Part shown: piece after piece, positions 1 through 8,327 of the stretch | How the letters are laid out: each line of letters begins with the position of its first letter | Numbering within the stretch: the first letter of the stretch is position 1 | Source of the DNA: Thermomicrobiaceae bacterium | Lineage (GTDB): Bacteria > Chloroflexota > Chloroflexia > Thermomicrobiales > Thermomicrobiaceae | Assembly: GCA_014874455.1 (NCBI GenBank) | Contig: JADBJL010000094.1 | Coordinates: 1 to 64,000 of the forward strand | Length of the DNA: 64,000 nt | Direction of reading: 5' to 3' | The notes under the pieces: model-generated | Databases searched by the model: none | Seen by the model: the letters and a program-made list of their open reading frames with translations, nothing else | Told to the model about the DNA's origin: nothing | Position numbers and translations under genes: made by a program

Positions 1-107
1 CTACCACAGCCACGCGCATGCTGGTGATGACTACCCCGTGCCGCCCCCTGGCCCCTCTCCTGCCAGGCAGGAGAGAGGTGCCCTCGCCGCACCGCAGCCC
101 CCACCCC

Positions 108-170
108 GCCCTCACCCCGGCTTCGCCACTCCTCTCCCGCACGCCGCGGGAGAGGGGTCGGGGGTGAGGG
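108..170. repeat. Intergenic nested palindrome (REP-like), copy A
   Basis: Nested inverted repeat: an outer CCCTCACCCC/GGGGTGAGGG arm pair encloses CCTCTCCCGC/GCGGGAGAGG. A closely similar copy lies at 3255-3318, and a weaker relative (CTTCCCCTC/GAGGGGGAAG) lies near 34020. It sits just beyond the terminator of the adjacent minus-strand gene, the usual location of bacterial intergenic palindromes. Further partial GGAGAGAGG/GCGGGAGAGGGGG segments flank it between 48 and 200. No coding sequence is seen in 1-259. Confidence 0.6.
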
Positions 171-207
171 CTGCTCTGGCGGGAGAGGGGGTAAGGGGAT
201 CCAACTC

Positions 208-237
208 AGAAGCCCCGGGGAACTCCCTGGGGCTTCT
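208..237 (-). terminator. Hairpin terminator downstream of the 945-aa Ig-like protein
   Basis: A 9-bp perfect stem AGAAGCCCC/GGGGCTTCT lies 23 bp past the stop codon at 260. There is no clear U-tract, but an almost identical hairpin follows the next gene of the same type (3366-3396), which supports a terminator role. Confidence 0.6.
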
Positions 238-259
238 GACAACGATCCGCGCACTGGAT

Positions 260-3097
260 CTAGCTTATCCCGCCGGGCGCATCGATCGGAGAACCAGCCG
301 CCTGCACCTCGATCGTGCCGTCCCCGTCGGGATCCCAGCCGCCCTGGAAGGCATCGGGAATCGTGTCGAGACCGCTGGAGCCGGGATCGGCCCGCCAGTA
401 GAGCGACCGCGTGAAGGTGCCAGCGCCAGTGGTCTGCCCGTGCTCCTCGTTGTCATCGGCTGTCCCCGAGAAGCTCCAGTCGTCGTTGGAATTGCCGTCT
501 CCCTCGATCCGCAGCGCCACCCGCACGCCCTGCACGTTGCTCGTGCCGAAGGTCGCGGCCACCGTGGCCAGGCCGTCGGCGGTCGTGTCGCCAGCGACGG
601 CGGCGCCGCTGGCGTCGGTCACCGCGAAGTCGAGCGTGCCGACGAAGACAGTCTGGCTGGCCAGGAGCTGGTCGGCGCTGTCGAAGCTGCCCAGCGTGCC
701 CTTGTCCAGGTAGCAGCCGACGACGAACGTGTTCCCGTCAGCGCCGTCGTCCAGCGTCAGCTTGGCGGTGAAGACCCCCTGGGAGTTGGTCTGCCCGGCG
801 ACGACACCGCTCTGAGCGGATGCCGAGCTGCCCCAGTGGGCGGTCGCCCCACCGGTGCTCGTGAACCGCAGCAGCACGCGCACGTTGGCCTGGTTCGGCG
901 TCAGGTCGCAGGTGACGGGGTCAACCGGCCAGCTCGCCGCTCCCGCGAGCGCCTGCTCGGGCACGAAGTAGCCGGTCTGGGCGCCCACTGTGACCTGTGG
1001 GCCGAGGTCGTCCAGCGTCAGCGTCGCGCTGTACCACGTCTTGCTGGCCGTGGCCGAGGGCTCGCCGGGGTCGCAGGTGCCGCTGCCGTCCACGTCCCAG
1101 CAGGCCGTGATCGTGTCCGTCCCCGCCTGGTCGTTGGTGTACGCGAACGTCGCCTGGCCGTTCGTCCCGGTGATGACCGTGTCGCTCTCGACCAGCGTGT
1201 TGCCACGGGTCACTCGGAACAGGATGTTCCGGCCCCGCAGGGGAGAAGTTCCGGCGCGCAGCTCGGCAGTGACCGTGTGGTCGAAGTTGACCGCGTTGCT
1301 GGCGCTCGCGGGCGTCAGCTCCAGTGTGACGCCGCTGAGCGTCAGCGGGCCGTGCACGCTGCTGGCCAGCGCGTAGACGGCCGAGCCGTCGCCGTTGACC
1401 GCGTAGTTGACGTTGTTCGAGATACCCACCAGGAAGCCGCCGCTGCCGCCGCCCTCGTCGTCCACGCCCACCAGCACGGTGCCGGTGAAGTCGCGCGGCA
1501 CGCCGCTCCAGGCGGCGTCGTAGGGATAGACGATGGCGTGGCCGCCGGCCGGAACCAGCACGCTCAGCGCGGCCGGCGCCTCGGCCGAGCCGGAGGCGGT
1601 CGGCGCTTCGGGTGCGCCGCTCGCTCGCAGGAACTGCACGTAGGCCCGCTGGGCCTGGCCGCCCGGGTTGAACAGGTTGATCCCGCTGACGTCGCCCAGC
1701 CCGCTCGCGTCGCCCACCTGGAACAGCGGCAGCGCCAGCGTCTGGGTGTACCAGTAGCGGCCGCTCACGTGGCCGAAGGTGCGTGCCTCGGTGGTCGAGC
1801 GGTCGTAGACCTCCTTGCTCACCTGCTGCGGCCGGCCCTGGGCCAGGTAGCTCATCGCCTGTCCCTGGCCCGGCCCCGCGCGGTACTTCACCTCGTCGAT
1901 CGCCACCGCCAGCGGCCGGCTGCCGCTGATCACCACCGCGTTCACCCGGCTGCGGTCGAGGCTGGGCACCGCGCTGATATCGGGCCGGTAGATGAAGGCG
2001 CTGGCGCCCGGCTCGAGCGTGATCTGCGAGACCTCCGGCGGCACGCTCTGGATCGAGCCGTCGGCGGCGTAGTAGGCCAGGGTGACCGGGTTCGCGTTGA
2101 CCGGGTCGAGGTTGACCAGGTTGACCCCGGTGTTCCAGCCGTTGTACTCGCGGAAGATCAGCGGGCCATACAGTATCGTCGGTGCGCCGTCGCGCGGGGC
2201 GGCCTCGGTGGTAAGCGCCATCTTCCAGGAGGGCTTGTAGCGCTCGGCCACCGCCACCACCGCGGCCGACGCGTCGATCCAGGCCGAGCCGACCCACTCG
2301 GGCGGCGCGACGCTGCTGAGGTCGAGCGTCCAGCTCTGGCCCCGGTTGAGCGTCTGGCTCAGGGTGTAGACCGGCTGGCCGGCGGTCAGCCCCTGGTTGC
2401 GGCGCAGGGTGAGCGTGACACTGAGGTCGTCGCGCCGGGAGACGTTGACGACTCTGATGACCGTGCGCCACTCGTTGTTGGTCTGGATCACCGGGATGAC
2501 CCAGCGGGTACCGTCGGCGGCCTGAGCCAGCGTCTCCTCGCGGACGGCCGTCTGGCCGCTCACCGACTCCTGGGCCGGGCCGGTGCGCGCGTCCATGCCG
2601 ATCGCGGCCGGCCGCGCGTGCTTCTCGACTGCCGCAATCGCCGGGTAGAGGCAGTCGGAGCCGTCGAAGTCGGTGCCGCAGAGGCCGAGCTGGCCGAGGA
2701 TGTCCTGGCTCTCGTCGACGAAGTGGCCCTCGATGATCAGCCCGTTTCCGGTCGTTCCGCCCTCGAAGAGGCCGAGCGCCTGCAGCTCGCTGGCGGTGAA
2801 GGTGCGCGCGCCCCGCGGGCCGAGAGCGATACCGGAGCCGAGCCGGCGGCCGTCGGGTCGGATGAGCCGTATCTCGATCGGCAGCGGCTCCAGGTTTTGC
2901 ACGGTGACGGTACTGTAGAAGGGGCCGAAGTTGCCCGGCAGCACCTCGCCGTTGTAGACCCAGGGCAGGTAGACGCGCCCCTGAGCGGCCTCGACGTAGG
3001 GCGTGGCCGCGCCGGCCGCGAGCGGCAGGCCTGCGAGCGTGCCCAGCGCGAGCGCGAGCGCCAGCAGCAGCCTCACCCCAGCCCGTTGTGGACTCAT
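260..3097 (-). CDS. Secreted Ig-like (Big_1-type) surface protein, 945 aa
   Basis: Exported cell-surface or extracellular protein of unknown ligand. The ATG at 3097 is chosen because AAGGGGGA lies just upstream and it begins a signal peptide (LLLALALALGTLAGLPLAAGAA, residues about 9-30); the track ORF is 88 codons too long. Residues about 30-580 form an unrecognised beta-rich region with repeated VNL/FN-P-type strands (TVTVQNL, VNLVNLDP, INLFNPGG). From about 590 there are at least two invasin-like Ig domains (LTPAS..N.V..HTVTAEL) with a D-x-D-x-x-G loop (DVDGSGTCDPGEP) that could bind calcium. The same LTPAS/DxDxDG signature recurs in the neighbouring 602-aa protein, so the two are probably related adhesin or S-layer-like proteins. 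Function is not proven. Confidence 0.85.
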   Translation of the reverse strand: MSPQRAGVRLLLALALALGTLAGLPLAAGAATPYVEAAQGRVYLPWVYNGEVLPGNFGPFYSTVTVQNLEPLPIEIRLIRPDGRRLGSGIALGPRGARTFTASELQALGLFEGGTTGNGLIIEGHFVDESQDILGQLGLCGTDFDGSDCLYPAIAAVEKHARPAAIGMDARTGPAQESVSGQTAVREETLAQAADGTRWVIPVIQTNNEWRTVIRVVNVSRRDDLSVTLTLRRNQGLTAGQPVYTLSQTLNRGQSWTLDLSSVAPPEWVGSAWIDASAAVVAVAERYKPSWKMALTTEAAPRDGAPTILYGPLIFREYNGWNTGVNLVNLDPVNANPVTLAYYAADGSIQSVPPEVSQITLEPGASAFIYRPDISAVPSLDRSRVNAVVISGSRPLAVAIDEVKYRAGPGQGQAMSYLAQGRPQQVSKEVYDRSTTEARTFGHVSGRYWYTQTLALPLFQVGDASGLGDVSGINLFNPGGQAQRAYVQFLRASGAPEAPTASGSAEAPAALSVLVPAGGHAIVYPYDAAWSGVPRDFTGTVLVGVDDEGGGSGGFLVGISNNVNYAVNGDGSAVYALASSVHGPLTLSGVTLELTPASASNAVNFDHTVTAELRAGTSPLRGRNILFRVTRGNTLVESDTVITGTNGQATFAYTNDQAGTDTITACWDVDGSGTCDPGEPSATASKTWYSATLTLDDLGPQVTVGAQTGYFVPEQALAGAASWPVDPVTCDLTPNQANVRVLLRFTSTGGATAHWGSSASAQSGVVAGQTNSQGVFTAKLTLDDGADGNTFVVGCYLDKGTLGSFDSADQLLASQTVFVGTLDFAVTDASGAAVAGDTTADGLATVAATFGTSNVQGVRVALRIEGDGNSNDDWSFSGTADDNEEHGQTTGAGTFTRSLYWRADPGSSGLDTIPDAFQGGWDPDGDGTIEVQAAGSPIDAPGGIS

Positions 3098-3254
3098 GGA
3101 CGTCCCCCTTCGCTGTGTGGAACCTGATCTACTCTGGCTCGCCCACCCCGAGAGTATAGCAGCGCACGGACGGCGTGTGAACGTACACCTCCGGCGGTGG
3201 TGGGGCCACTCTGCTACCTGAAAGACGCGCAGGCTGCCAGAGATGTTCCAGGAG

Positions 3255-3318
3255 CCCTCACCCCGCCCTTCGGCACCCCTCTCCCGCGCCGCGCGGGAGA
3301 GGGGATAGGGGGTGAGGG
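3255..3318. repeat. Intergenic nested palindrome (REP-like), copy B
   Basis: Second copy of the CCCTCACCCC...GGGGTGAGGG element with the inner CCTCTCCCGC/GCGGGAGAGG stem and a TTCGGCA-type connector. It follows terminator 3366-3396 in the same order and nearly the same spacing as copy A follows terminator 208-237. Confidence 0.6.
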
Positions 3319-3365
3319 TTGCTCCCGCGAGAGAGGAGGAGGAGGAGGAGGATGAGGGCACGCGG

Positions 3366-3396
3366 AGAAGCCCCGGGAAGATCCCCCGGGGCTCCT
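3366..3396 (-). terminator. Hairpin terminator downstream of the 602-aa Ig-like protein
   Basis: A 12-bp stem (AGAAGCCCCGGG against CCCGGGGCTCCT, one mismatch) 37 bp after the stop codon at 3433. Its arms are nearly the same as those of the terminator at 208-237. Confidence 0.6.
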
Positions 3397-3432
3397 CATG
3401 TGCGTGGGCGCGGGGCAGGTGTGCCTAGACTG

Positions 3433-5241
3433 CTATGAGGTGATCGAGAACGTGCGGGTCGGCCCGATCTGCGGCTCGCCCGGGTCGCGCACGCCGTTGT
3501 TGTCCACGTCGTGGTAGGCTCGGACGGTGAACGACGTGCCTGCACTGCCGCTGCACGCGTAGATCGGTGTACTGAAGGTGTTCGTGGCGCCGCCGCTGGT
3601 GGTGTCCGCAATCTCGTCCTCGTCAGCCGGACACGCCGCGAACGAGCCGTTCGCCGTGCCGTCGGTGATTACTAGCACCACTGGCACCCCAGCCGTCGTG
3701 CCGCTCACGGTAACGGTCGCCGTGGTGTCCGTCGTGGTGTCGCCGACGTTCCCGGCCCCCGTGCTCGTCGGGGTCAATGTGAGGGTGCCGGTCACTGTCC
3801 ACGTGACGCTCACGATATCGTTGGGCTCACCAGCTTCCCGACTCGAGTTATTGTTGAGATCGGCCCACACCTCTACCTGATCCACGCCGGGGGTATCGCC
3901 CGTATACTGGCACGTTCTCGTCCCGTTGCTGCCGGTCGTCCCGCAGTCGAGCGTCTGCGGATTCACGCCGGTCACGCGCGCACGGACGCGCACGTTCGCC
4001 ACCGGGTTACCGAACTGGTCGGTGACTGTTGCCGTGATGGTGTGCTGAGTGCCGATCACCACGGTAGCCGACTCCGGCTCGGCATCGAGTGCCGATGGCG
4101 TGCTGACGACCCATTCCTTGGTCGCGGTGTCGCGGGGCTCGTCCGCATCCCGCACGCCGTCGTTGTCGAAGTCGATCCAGGCCTCGATGGTGTTGGTCGC
4201 TGCCAGGGTGTTGGTAAAGGTGAAGGTGGCCTCACCGGCGTTGTCGGTCACGTCGCTGCCGCTGGTAGGGCTGGGATTGCCACCACCGGTGACGCGGAAG
4301 CGCACCCGCTGGCCGGAGACCGGCGTGCCGTTCCGCTCCACCACCGCGGTCACCGTGTGGTTCGTGCCCACCGGGTTGGTGGCGCTCGCTGGCGTCAGGT
4401 CGATGCTCAGCTCGCCTGTCCAGGTCTTGGTGGCGGTATCCATCGGCTCGTCGGCGTCGCGCGTGCCGTCGTTGTCGAGGTCGACCCACGCTTCGATCGT
4501 GTTCGTGGCGGCGAGGGTGTTCGAGAAGCTGAACCGAGCCTGGCCGGCGTTGTTGGTGACATCGCTGCCGCTGGTGGGGCTGGGGTTTCCGCCGCCGGTC
4601 ACCCGGAAGCGCACGCGCTCACCGGCCGCCGGGCTCCCGTTGCGCAGCACGGTCGCGGTCACGGTATGCAAGGTGCCCACCGCGTTGGTATCGCTGGCCG
4701 GGGTCAGGTCGATGGTGAGCGTGGGGGTGGGAGTCGGCGCCGGTGGCGCCCCACCCAGTGCCAGCAGCTCGGCGCCGACGCGGCCTTCGAGCACGTCGAA
4801 GCGCGCGGGGATCACGCCGGGGTGCCACTCGAAGCGCGCCCGCTCGAACCACTGGACGGTGCGCCCGAGTACCGGGTCGACAAACTCCTCGGTGAGCGGG
4901 AAGCCGAACTCGAGCAAGCCACCGTAGGTCTCCCAGTAGGCGCGGAAGCCGGCGCACAGGTTGTGCTGGGTCTCCGGGAAGTAGCGGCAGCCGGGCTTGG
5001 GCTGCGCCGGGGCCAGCGCCCAGGCGGGCGGCTGGGCGAACTGGGCTTGCGGCGGGTCGGCCTGCCCCTGCTGGGGGCCGAGCACCGCGCCGGCCAGCCC
5101 CGGCCGGGCGATGAAGAGGGCGGTACTGGCCAGCAGCAGCGCCGAGACGAGCAGCGATGCAGCCGCGAAGAGGAACGGCCACCGCCTCGCTCGCCGGAAG
5201 AACCTCTCGGGATGGCGCGCTGCGCTCTCATGCCGCTCCAT
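3433..5241 (-). CDS. Membrane-anchored protein with one YFPET/GFP module and tandem Ig-like domains, 602 aa
   Basis: Surface protein of unknown ligand. The ATG at 5241 (GAGG 8-9 bp upstream) is preferred over the GTG two codons earlier. A basic N-terminus precedes a membrane segment (about residues 20-45). Residues about 85-170 carry the module YFPETQHNLCAGFRAYWE...GFPLTEEF...QWFERARFEWHP, which also occurs twice in the glycosidase at 40471-42210. Four Ig-like domains follow; the first two are near-identical (103-residue period) and share the DLDNDGTRDADEP-type acidic loop, which resembles Ca2+-binding loops. The product resembles the upstream-lying 945-aa protein in its Ig part. A sortase signal is not seen; anchoring is probably by the N-terminal helix. 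Confidence 0.85.
   Translation of the reverse strand: MERHESAARHPERFFRRARRWPFLFAAASLLVSALLLASTALFIARPGLAGAVLGPQQGQADPPQAQFAQPPAWALAPAQPKPGCRYFPETQHNLCAGFRAYWETYGGLLEFGFPLTEEFVDPVLGRTVQWFERARFEWHPGVIPARFDVLEGRVGAELLALGGAPPAPTPTPTLTIDLTPASDTNAVGTLHTVTATVLRNGSPAAGERVRFRVTGGGNPSPTSGSDVTNNAGQARFSFSNTLAATNTIEAWVDLDNDGTRDADEPMDTATKTWTGELSIDLTPASATNPVGTNHTVTAVVERNGTPVSGQRVRFRVTGGGNPSPTSGSDVTDNAGEATFTFTNTLAATNTIEAWIDFDNDGVRDADEPRDTATKEWVVSTPSALDAEPESATVVIGTQHTITATVTDQFGNPVANVRVRARVTGVNPQTLDCGTTGSNGTRTCQYTGDTPGVDQVEVWADLNNNSSREAGEPNDIVSVTWTVTGTLTLTPTSTGAGNVGDTTTDTTATVTVSGTTAGVPVVLVITDGTANGSFAACPADEDEIADTTSGGATNTFSTPIYACSGSAGTSFTVRAYHDVDNNGVRDPGEPQIGPTRTFSITS
4091..4708 (-). repeat. Two tandem 309-bp Ig-domain-coding units
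   Basis: Within the preceding CDS two in-frame units of about 309 bp encode near-identical 103-residue Ig-like domains (shared string TGGGNPSPTSGSDVT). The similarity is visible in both DNA and protein, consistent with a recent internal duplication. Confidence 0.75.
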
Positions 5242-5372
5242 GGTCACGTCCTCGCTTCCCTCGTCGTTTCGGCGTGATACCTGTCCGTTCTCCAGGCGCC
5301 TTTCCTGGGGGCCCGCGTTGCTGGCCGATCACCTGACCAGCTCCTCTCTCGTTCTCCACCTACTGCTTGGAC

Positions 5373-5401
5373 AGCGTAGCGAATCATTTGTGGTCGTGCA
5401 A
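5373..5401 (-). promoter_or_regulatory. Predicted sigma-70-type promoter for the 602-aa Ig-like gene
   Basis: Reading the minus strand, TTGCAC, a 17-bp spacer and TACGCT are found, predicting a start near 5366 and a leader of about 125 nt before the ATG at 5241. The matches are good but not perfect. Confidence 0.4.
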
Positions 5402-5419
5402 CCGGCCAGGTACCGGGCG

Positions 5420-5514
5420 CGCTGGCTCGGTTCACGGCGAAGTCCTGTGTCGCGTTCAGGAGAGCGCGACAAGCCTGAAGCGACCTCCCACCATGAGATA
5501 CTCCCGAGCCAGCG
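5420..5514. other. Potential pseudoknotted structured element
   Basis: An 11-bp perfect outer stem CGCTGGCTCGG (5420-5430)/CCGAGCCAGCG (5504-5514) encloses a 7-bp stem TGTCGCG (5448-5454)/CGCGACA (5465-5471). The loop of the inner stem contains TTCAGG (5455-5460), complementary to CCTGAA (5474-5479) directly 3' of that stem, so a pseudoknot is possible. It lies in the 406-bp gene-free stretch 5242-5647, which otherwise holds only a promoter. No known riboswitch consensus was recognised. Confidence 0.45.
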
Positions 5515-5647
5515 AAAAGGTTCCGTCGAGCAACGCCTGAGGTCAGCGGCGAGGTGCAAAAGGGGAGGAGCCGGTCGGCTTAGCCTCCAGACAGGCCCCG
5601 AAGCGGTGCCAGGCCAGACACAGGGCCAGCGCTGCTCCCGCTCGCGC

Positions 5648-7099
5648 TCACTGCTCGCGAGTGTCCTCCGCCAGCGCGCGGCGCAGTTCAGCCCAATCGG
5701 ACTGAGCCGAGGCGAGGTCGTCGGCGCTCGCCAGCTCGCCGTACCGTACCACCAGATAGCGGCCGGTGAGGTCGCCTAGCGGGGCGGCCGTCGCCGGCCA
5801 CGTCTCGATGGCCCTGGGCAGGTACTCGAGCGGGGTCTCGTCCGCCCGGCGCGGGAGACCGCGCATCGCCAGCAGCGCCAGCGCGAACCGGTACGCCTCG
5901 CGCACCGACCGTGGCGCGCGGCCGAGCTGGGCTACATCCAGCCGGCGGGCACGCCGGCGGCCCGGGCGCAGGCGGCGCAGGGCGTCGCTGAGCTGCTGGA
6001 GCACGAGCTGGCCCGACCAGGTGCTCTCGTGCACCTCCTCCGCCGCCTGCTGCGCCTCCCGCAGGCGGTAGCGGCGCAGCGCGCGCAGCGCGAGCCAGAC
6101 GACCACGGCCGCGATGGCGAGGCCGAGAGCCACCTCCAGCAGGAGAAGCACCGAGTGCGGCAAGACCAGCCGGGCGCGTTCCGCCGTCTCCTGGAACTGT
6201 GGCAGCGCGGGCGGAGCGATCGGTTGTGGTTGCTCTCCCCCGCGGGCGCGCTGTACGAGCCAGATGATCGGTGTCACCAGAAGGAAGACGACGTAGGCGA
6301 CCGCCGCCAGGATCCAGAACAAGACGGTGCTGAGGCCATCGAGCGCGAAACGGAGTGGTGTCGCCAGCCAGCGCCACACGTGCGGGCCGGCGAAGGCACT
6401 GAGCACGGAGGCCAGGGCGAGGATCGCCACTGCCAGCACGAGTGCCGACCCGAGCCAGCCTGAACCGAGGCGTCCCCGGCTTGCCGCCGGTGACGCCGAT
6501 GCCTGTACCTCGGCGGCCAGGACTGCCGCGGCGCAGAGCAGGCGAGCGACGAGGAGGACGGGGACGGCCCGGGCGAGCGTCTCGCCGGCCGCGTTCGCCA
6601 TCGCCGGGCTGAGCCACACGAAGAGCCCCGCTCCACCCACCAGGGCAAGGTCGCGGACAAAGCTGAACCGGACGAAATCCGGGGTGAACGGTCGAGGGTC
6701 GGCCCCCAGCGAGAGCCCGCGCCACCAGGCTGCCAGCCCGAGCGCGAAGAGGGCCACGGTGGCGCCGTCGAGCGTAAGCAGCCGGTCGATCACGACGAGC
6801 GGCGCGCGTAACCAGGTCTCGGTTCGCACCGCGAACCAGACCAGCATGGCGCCGAGCCAAGCGAGCGCGCTCAGCGCCCGCGCTGCCCCGAGATCCCAGC
6901 CGGACGCCAGGAAGTAGCGCGTCGACCAGAAGGCGAGCAGCCCGACCAGCGCCAGCACGGCGGGAGACGGCACCCGAGCCTCCGGGTGGCCGGCCATCGC
7001 CGCCGCCATCCGCAGCCAGGGGGCGATGGCGGCCGCCTCCGCCACGGCGACGAGCGCGGAGACCAGCGGCTCAAGCGGTACCTCGCGCCACCGTGCCAT
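5648..7099 (-). CDS. Multi-pass membrane protein with C-terminal DUF4129-like domain, 483 aa
   Basis: Last gene of a MoxR-DUF58-type cluster. The ATG at 7099 is preferred to the track start because GGAGG lies 5 bp upstream (GGAGGCGTCGATG). About eight hydrophobic segments cover residues 10-330 (for example VLALVGLLAFWSTRYFLASG), followed by a charged segment and a C-terminal soluble domain with REAYRFALALLAMRGLPRRADETPLEYL, typical of DUF4129 domains found at the end of transglutaminase-like proteins. The transglutaminase core itself is absent. It overlaps the DUF58 gene by 29 bp, implying translational coupling. Likely role is envelope or protein maturation together with the MoxR ATPase; the exact function of the family is unknown. 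Confidence 0.75.
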   Translation of the reverse strand: MARWREVPLEPLVSALVAVAEAAAIAPWLRMAAAMAGHPEARVPSPAVLALVGLLAFWSTRYFLASGWDLGAARALSALAWLGAMLVWFAVRTETWLRAPLVVIDRLLTLDGATVALFALGLAAWWRGLSLGADPRPFTPDFVRFSFVRDLALVGGAGLFVWLSPAMANAAGETLARAVPVLLVARLLCAAAVLAAEVQASASPAASRGRLGSGWLGSALVLAVAILALASVLSAFAGPHVWRWLATPLRFALDGLSTVLFWILAAVAYVVFLLVTPIIWLVQRARGGEQPQPIAPPALPQFQETAERARLVLPHSVLLLLEVALGLAIAAVVVWLALRALRRYRLREAQQAAEEVHESTWSGQLVLQQLSDALRRLRPGRRRARRLDVAQLGRAPRSVREAYRFALALLAMRGLPRRADETPLEYLPRAIETWPATAAPLGDLTGRYLVVRYGELASADDLASAQSDWAELRRALAEDTREQ

Positions 7100-8324
7100 C
7101 GACGCCTCCATCGATCGTGTACACCGTGAGGCTCGGGAGCGCCGGTAATCCGGGGTCGACCCCGACCCCGAAGAGGGTGATGGCGTGGCCTTCCCGGCGC
7201 ATGGCCAGCAGCGTCCGGCGCAGCGCCTCGGTCACGACGCTCGTGATGACGACGACCGTCGCTCCCCACGGCAGGAGCCGGGCCTCGGCCGCCACCAGTA
7301 GCTCGATGCGATACCCCGTATAGGGAACGAGGAGCGCGAGCGCTTCGAGGATCCGCTGGAGCTGGCGCGGGTGCCGGCTAGGCAGGAGCCGGATGAAGCG
7401 CTCGCCGCCGGCCCGTGGGGCATTGACATAAAGCCCGACCTGGTAGCGTTCCTCCAGCCCCCAGGCCGCGAGTGAGGCGCAGAGGGAGATGGCCCGCTCC
7501 AGCTTCTCGGGGTCGAGTCCCTCCCAGAAGTGCTCGAAGGTATTGATGTCGAGGAAGAGAGCCAGGGTCGGTGTCGCCGCCTGCTCGAACTGCTTGGACT
7601 GCACCTCGCCGGTACGCGCCGTGGCCCGCCAGTGGATGCGGCGGGGCACGTCTCCCGGGACATAGGGCCGGACGCCACGGTACCGCGTCGGGTCGTCCAA
7701 CAGCGGCTGCACGGGCCGCCACTCCCCCAGCGGCTGCTTGGCCGGCAGCCCGAAGGCCGGCAACGGCTCGATTGCCGGGTAGACGATCAGCTCGTCGGCC
7801 TCGGTGTCCTCGCGCGCCGCCAGCGCCAGGCCGAACGGATCGCTCGTGCGCAGCCGAACCCGGCTGAAGCGGTAGTAGCCCCGCCGGGTCGCCACCAGCC
7901 GGTAACGGCGCCGTACCCGCTCGTAGGGGCGCAGGGAGAAGAGCGTGTGGAAGACTGCGGTCTTCGGCTTCGGCGAGGGGTCGAGCTGGAGACCGGGGAA
8001 GGCGAGGTCGGCTGGAAACTCGTCCTCGACCTCCAGCCAGGGCAACGGCAAGAGCTTGTTGTTCTCGACGCTCAGCTCCAGCCACAGCTCCTCGCCCGGG
8101 AACGCGCGCGACTGGGAAAACCGGCGGCGGTACGTCACGGCGACCAGCCCGTAGCGCTGCCAGACGAGCCCCACGGCCAGTGTCAGCGCTACCGCGAAGC
8201 CGGCCACCGCCAGCACCGGCTGGCGCAGGGCCACCGCCGCCAGGCCGACCAGGACCGCGGCGACCAGGATCGCCCGCAGGTGCTCCTGGCGCTGGGCAGC
8301 GAAGAGCGCGCGCGCGTCGTCCAT
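7071..8324 (-). CDS. DUF58 domain protein (MoxR-associated), 417 aa
   Basis: Two N-terminal membrane helices (about residues 18-55) are followed by a beta-sandwich region and the DUF58 signature YRGVRPYVPGDVPRRIHWRATARTGEVQSKQFE near residue 215-245, then a von Willebrand A-like domain beginning ALFLDIN. DUF58 proteins occur next to MoxR AAA+ ATPases and are thought to be their metal-binding effector partners. The ATG at 8324 is 3 bp from the end of the MoxR gene. The family is recognised with confidence; its biochemical role is not established. Confidence 0.88.
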   Translation of the reverse strand: MDDARALFAAQRQEHLRAILVAAVLVGLAAVALRQPVLAVAGFAVALTLAVGLVWQRYGLVAVTYRRRFSQSRAFPGEELWLELSVENNKLLPLPWLEVEDEFPADLAFPGLQLDPSPKPKTAVFHTLFSLRPYERVRRRYRLVATRRGYYRFSRVRLRTSDPFGLALAAREDTEADELIVYPAIEPLPAFGLPAKQPLGEWRPVQPLLDDPTRYRGVRPYVPGDVPRRIHWRATARTGEVQSKQFEQAATPTLALFLDINTFEHFWEGLDPEKLERAISLCASLAAWGLEERYQVGLYVNAPRAGGERFIRLLPSRHPRQLQRILEALALLVPYTGYRIELLVAAEARLLPWGATVVVITSVVTEALRRTLLAMRREGHAITLFGVGVDPGLPALPSLTVYTIDGGVDGTVARGTA

Positions 8325-8327
8325 GGC

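Noticed and set aside
38-3127. 1029-aa plus-strand ORF opposite the first Ig-like protein
   Set aside because: Antisense shadow: low-complexity Arg/Val/Gly composition, no ribosome site, while the minus frame has a signal peptide and recognisable domains.
4091-4708. Tandem repeats as a CRISPR or satellite array
   Set aside because: They are in-frame 309-bp Ig-domain units inside a gene.
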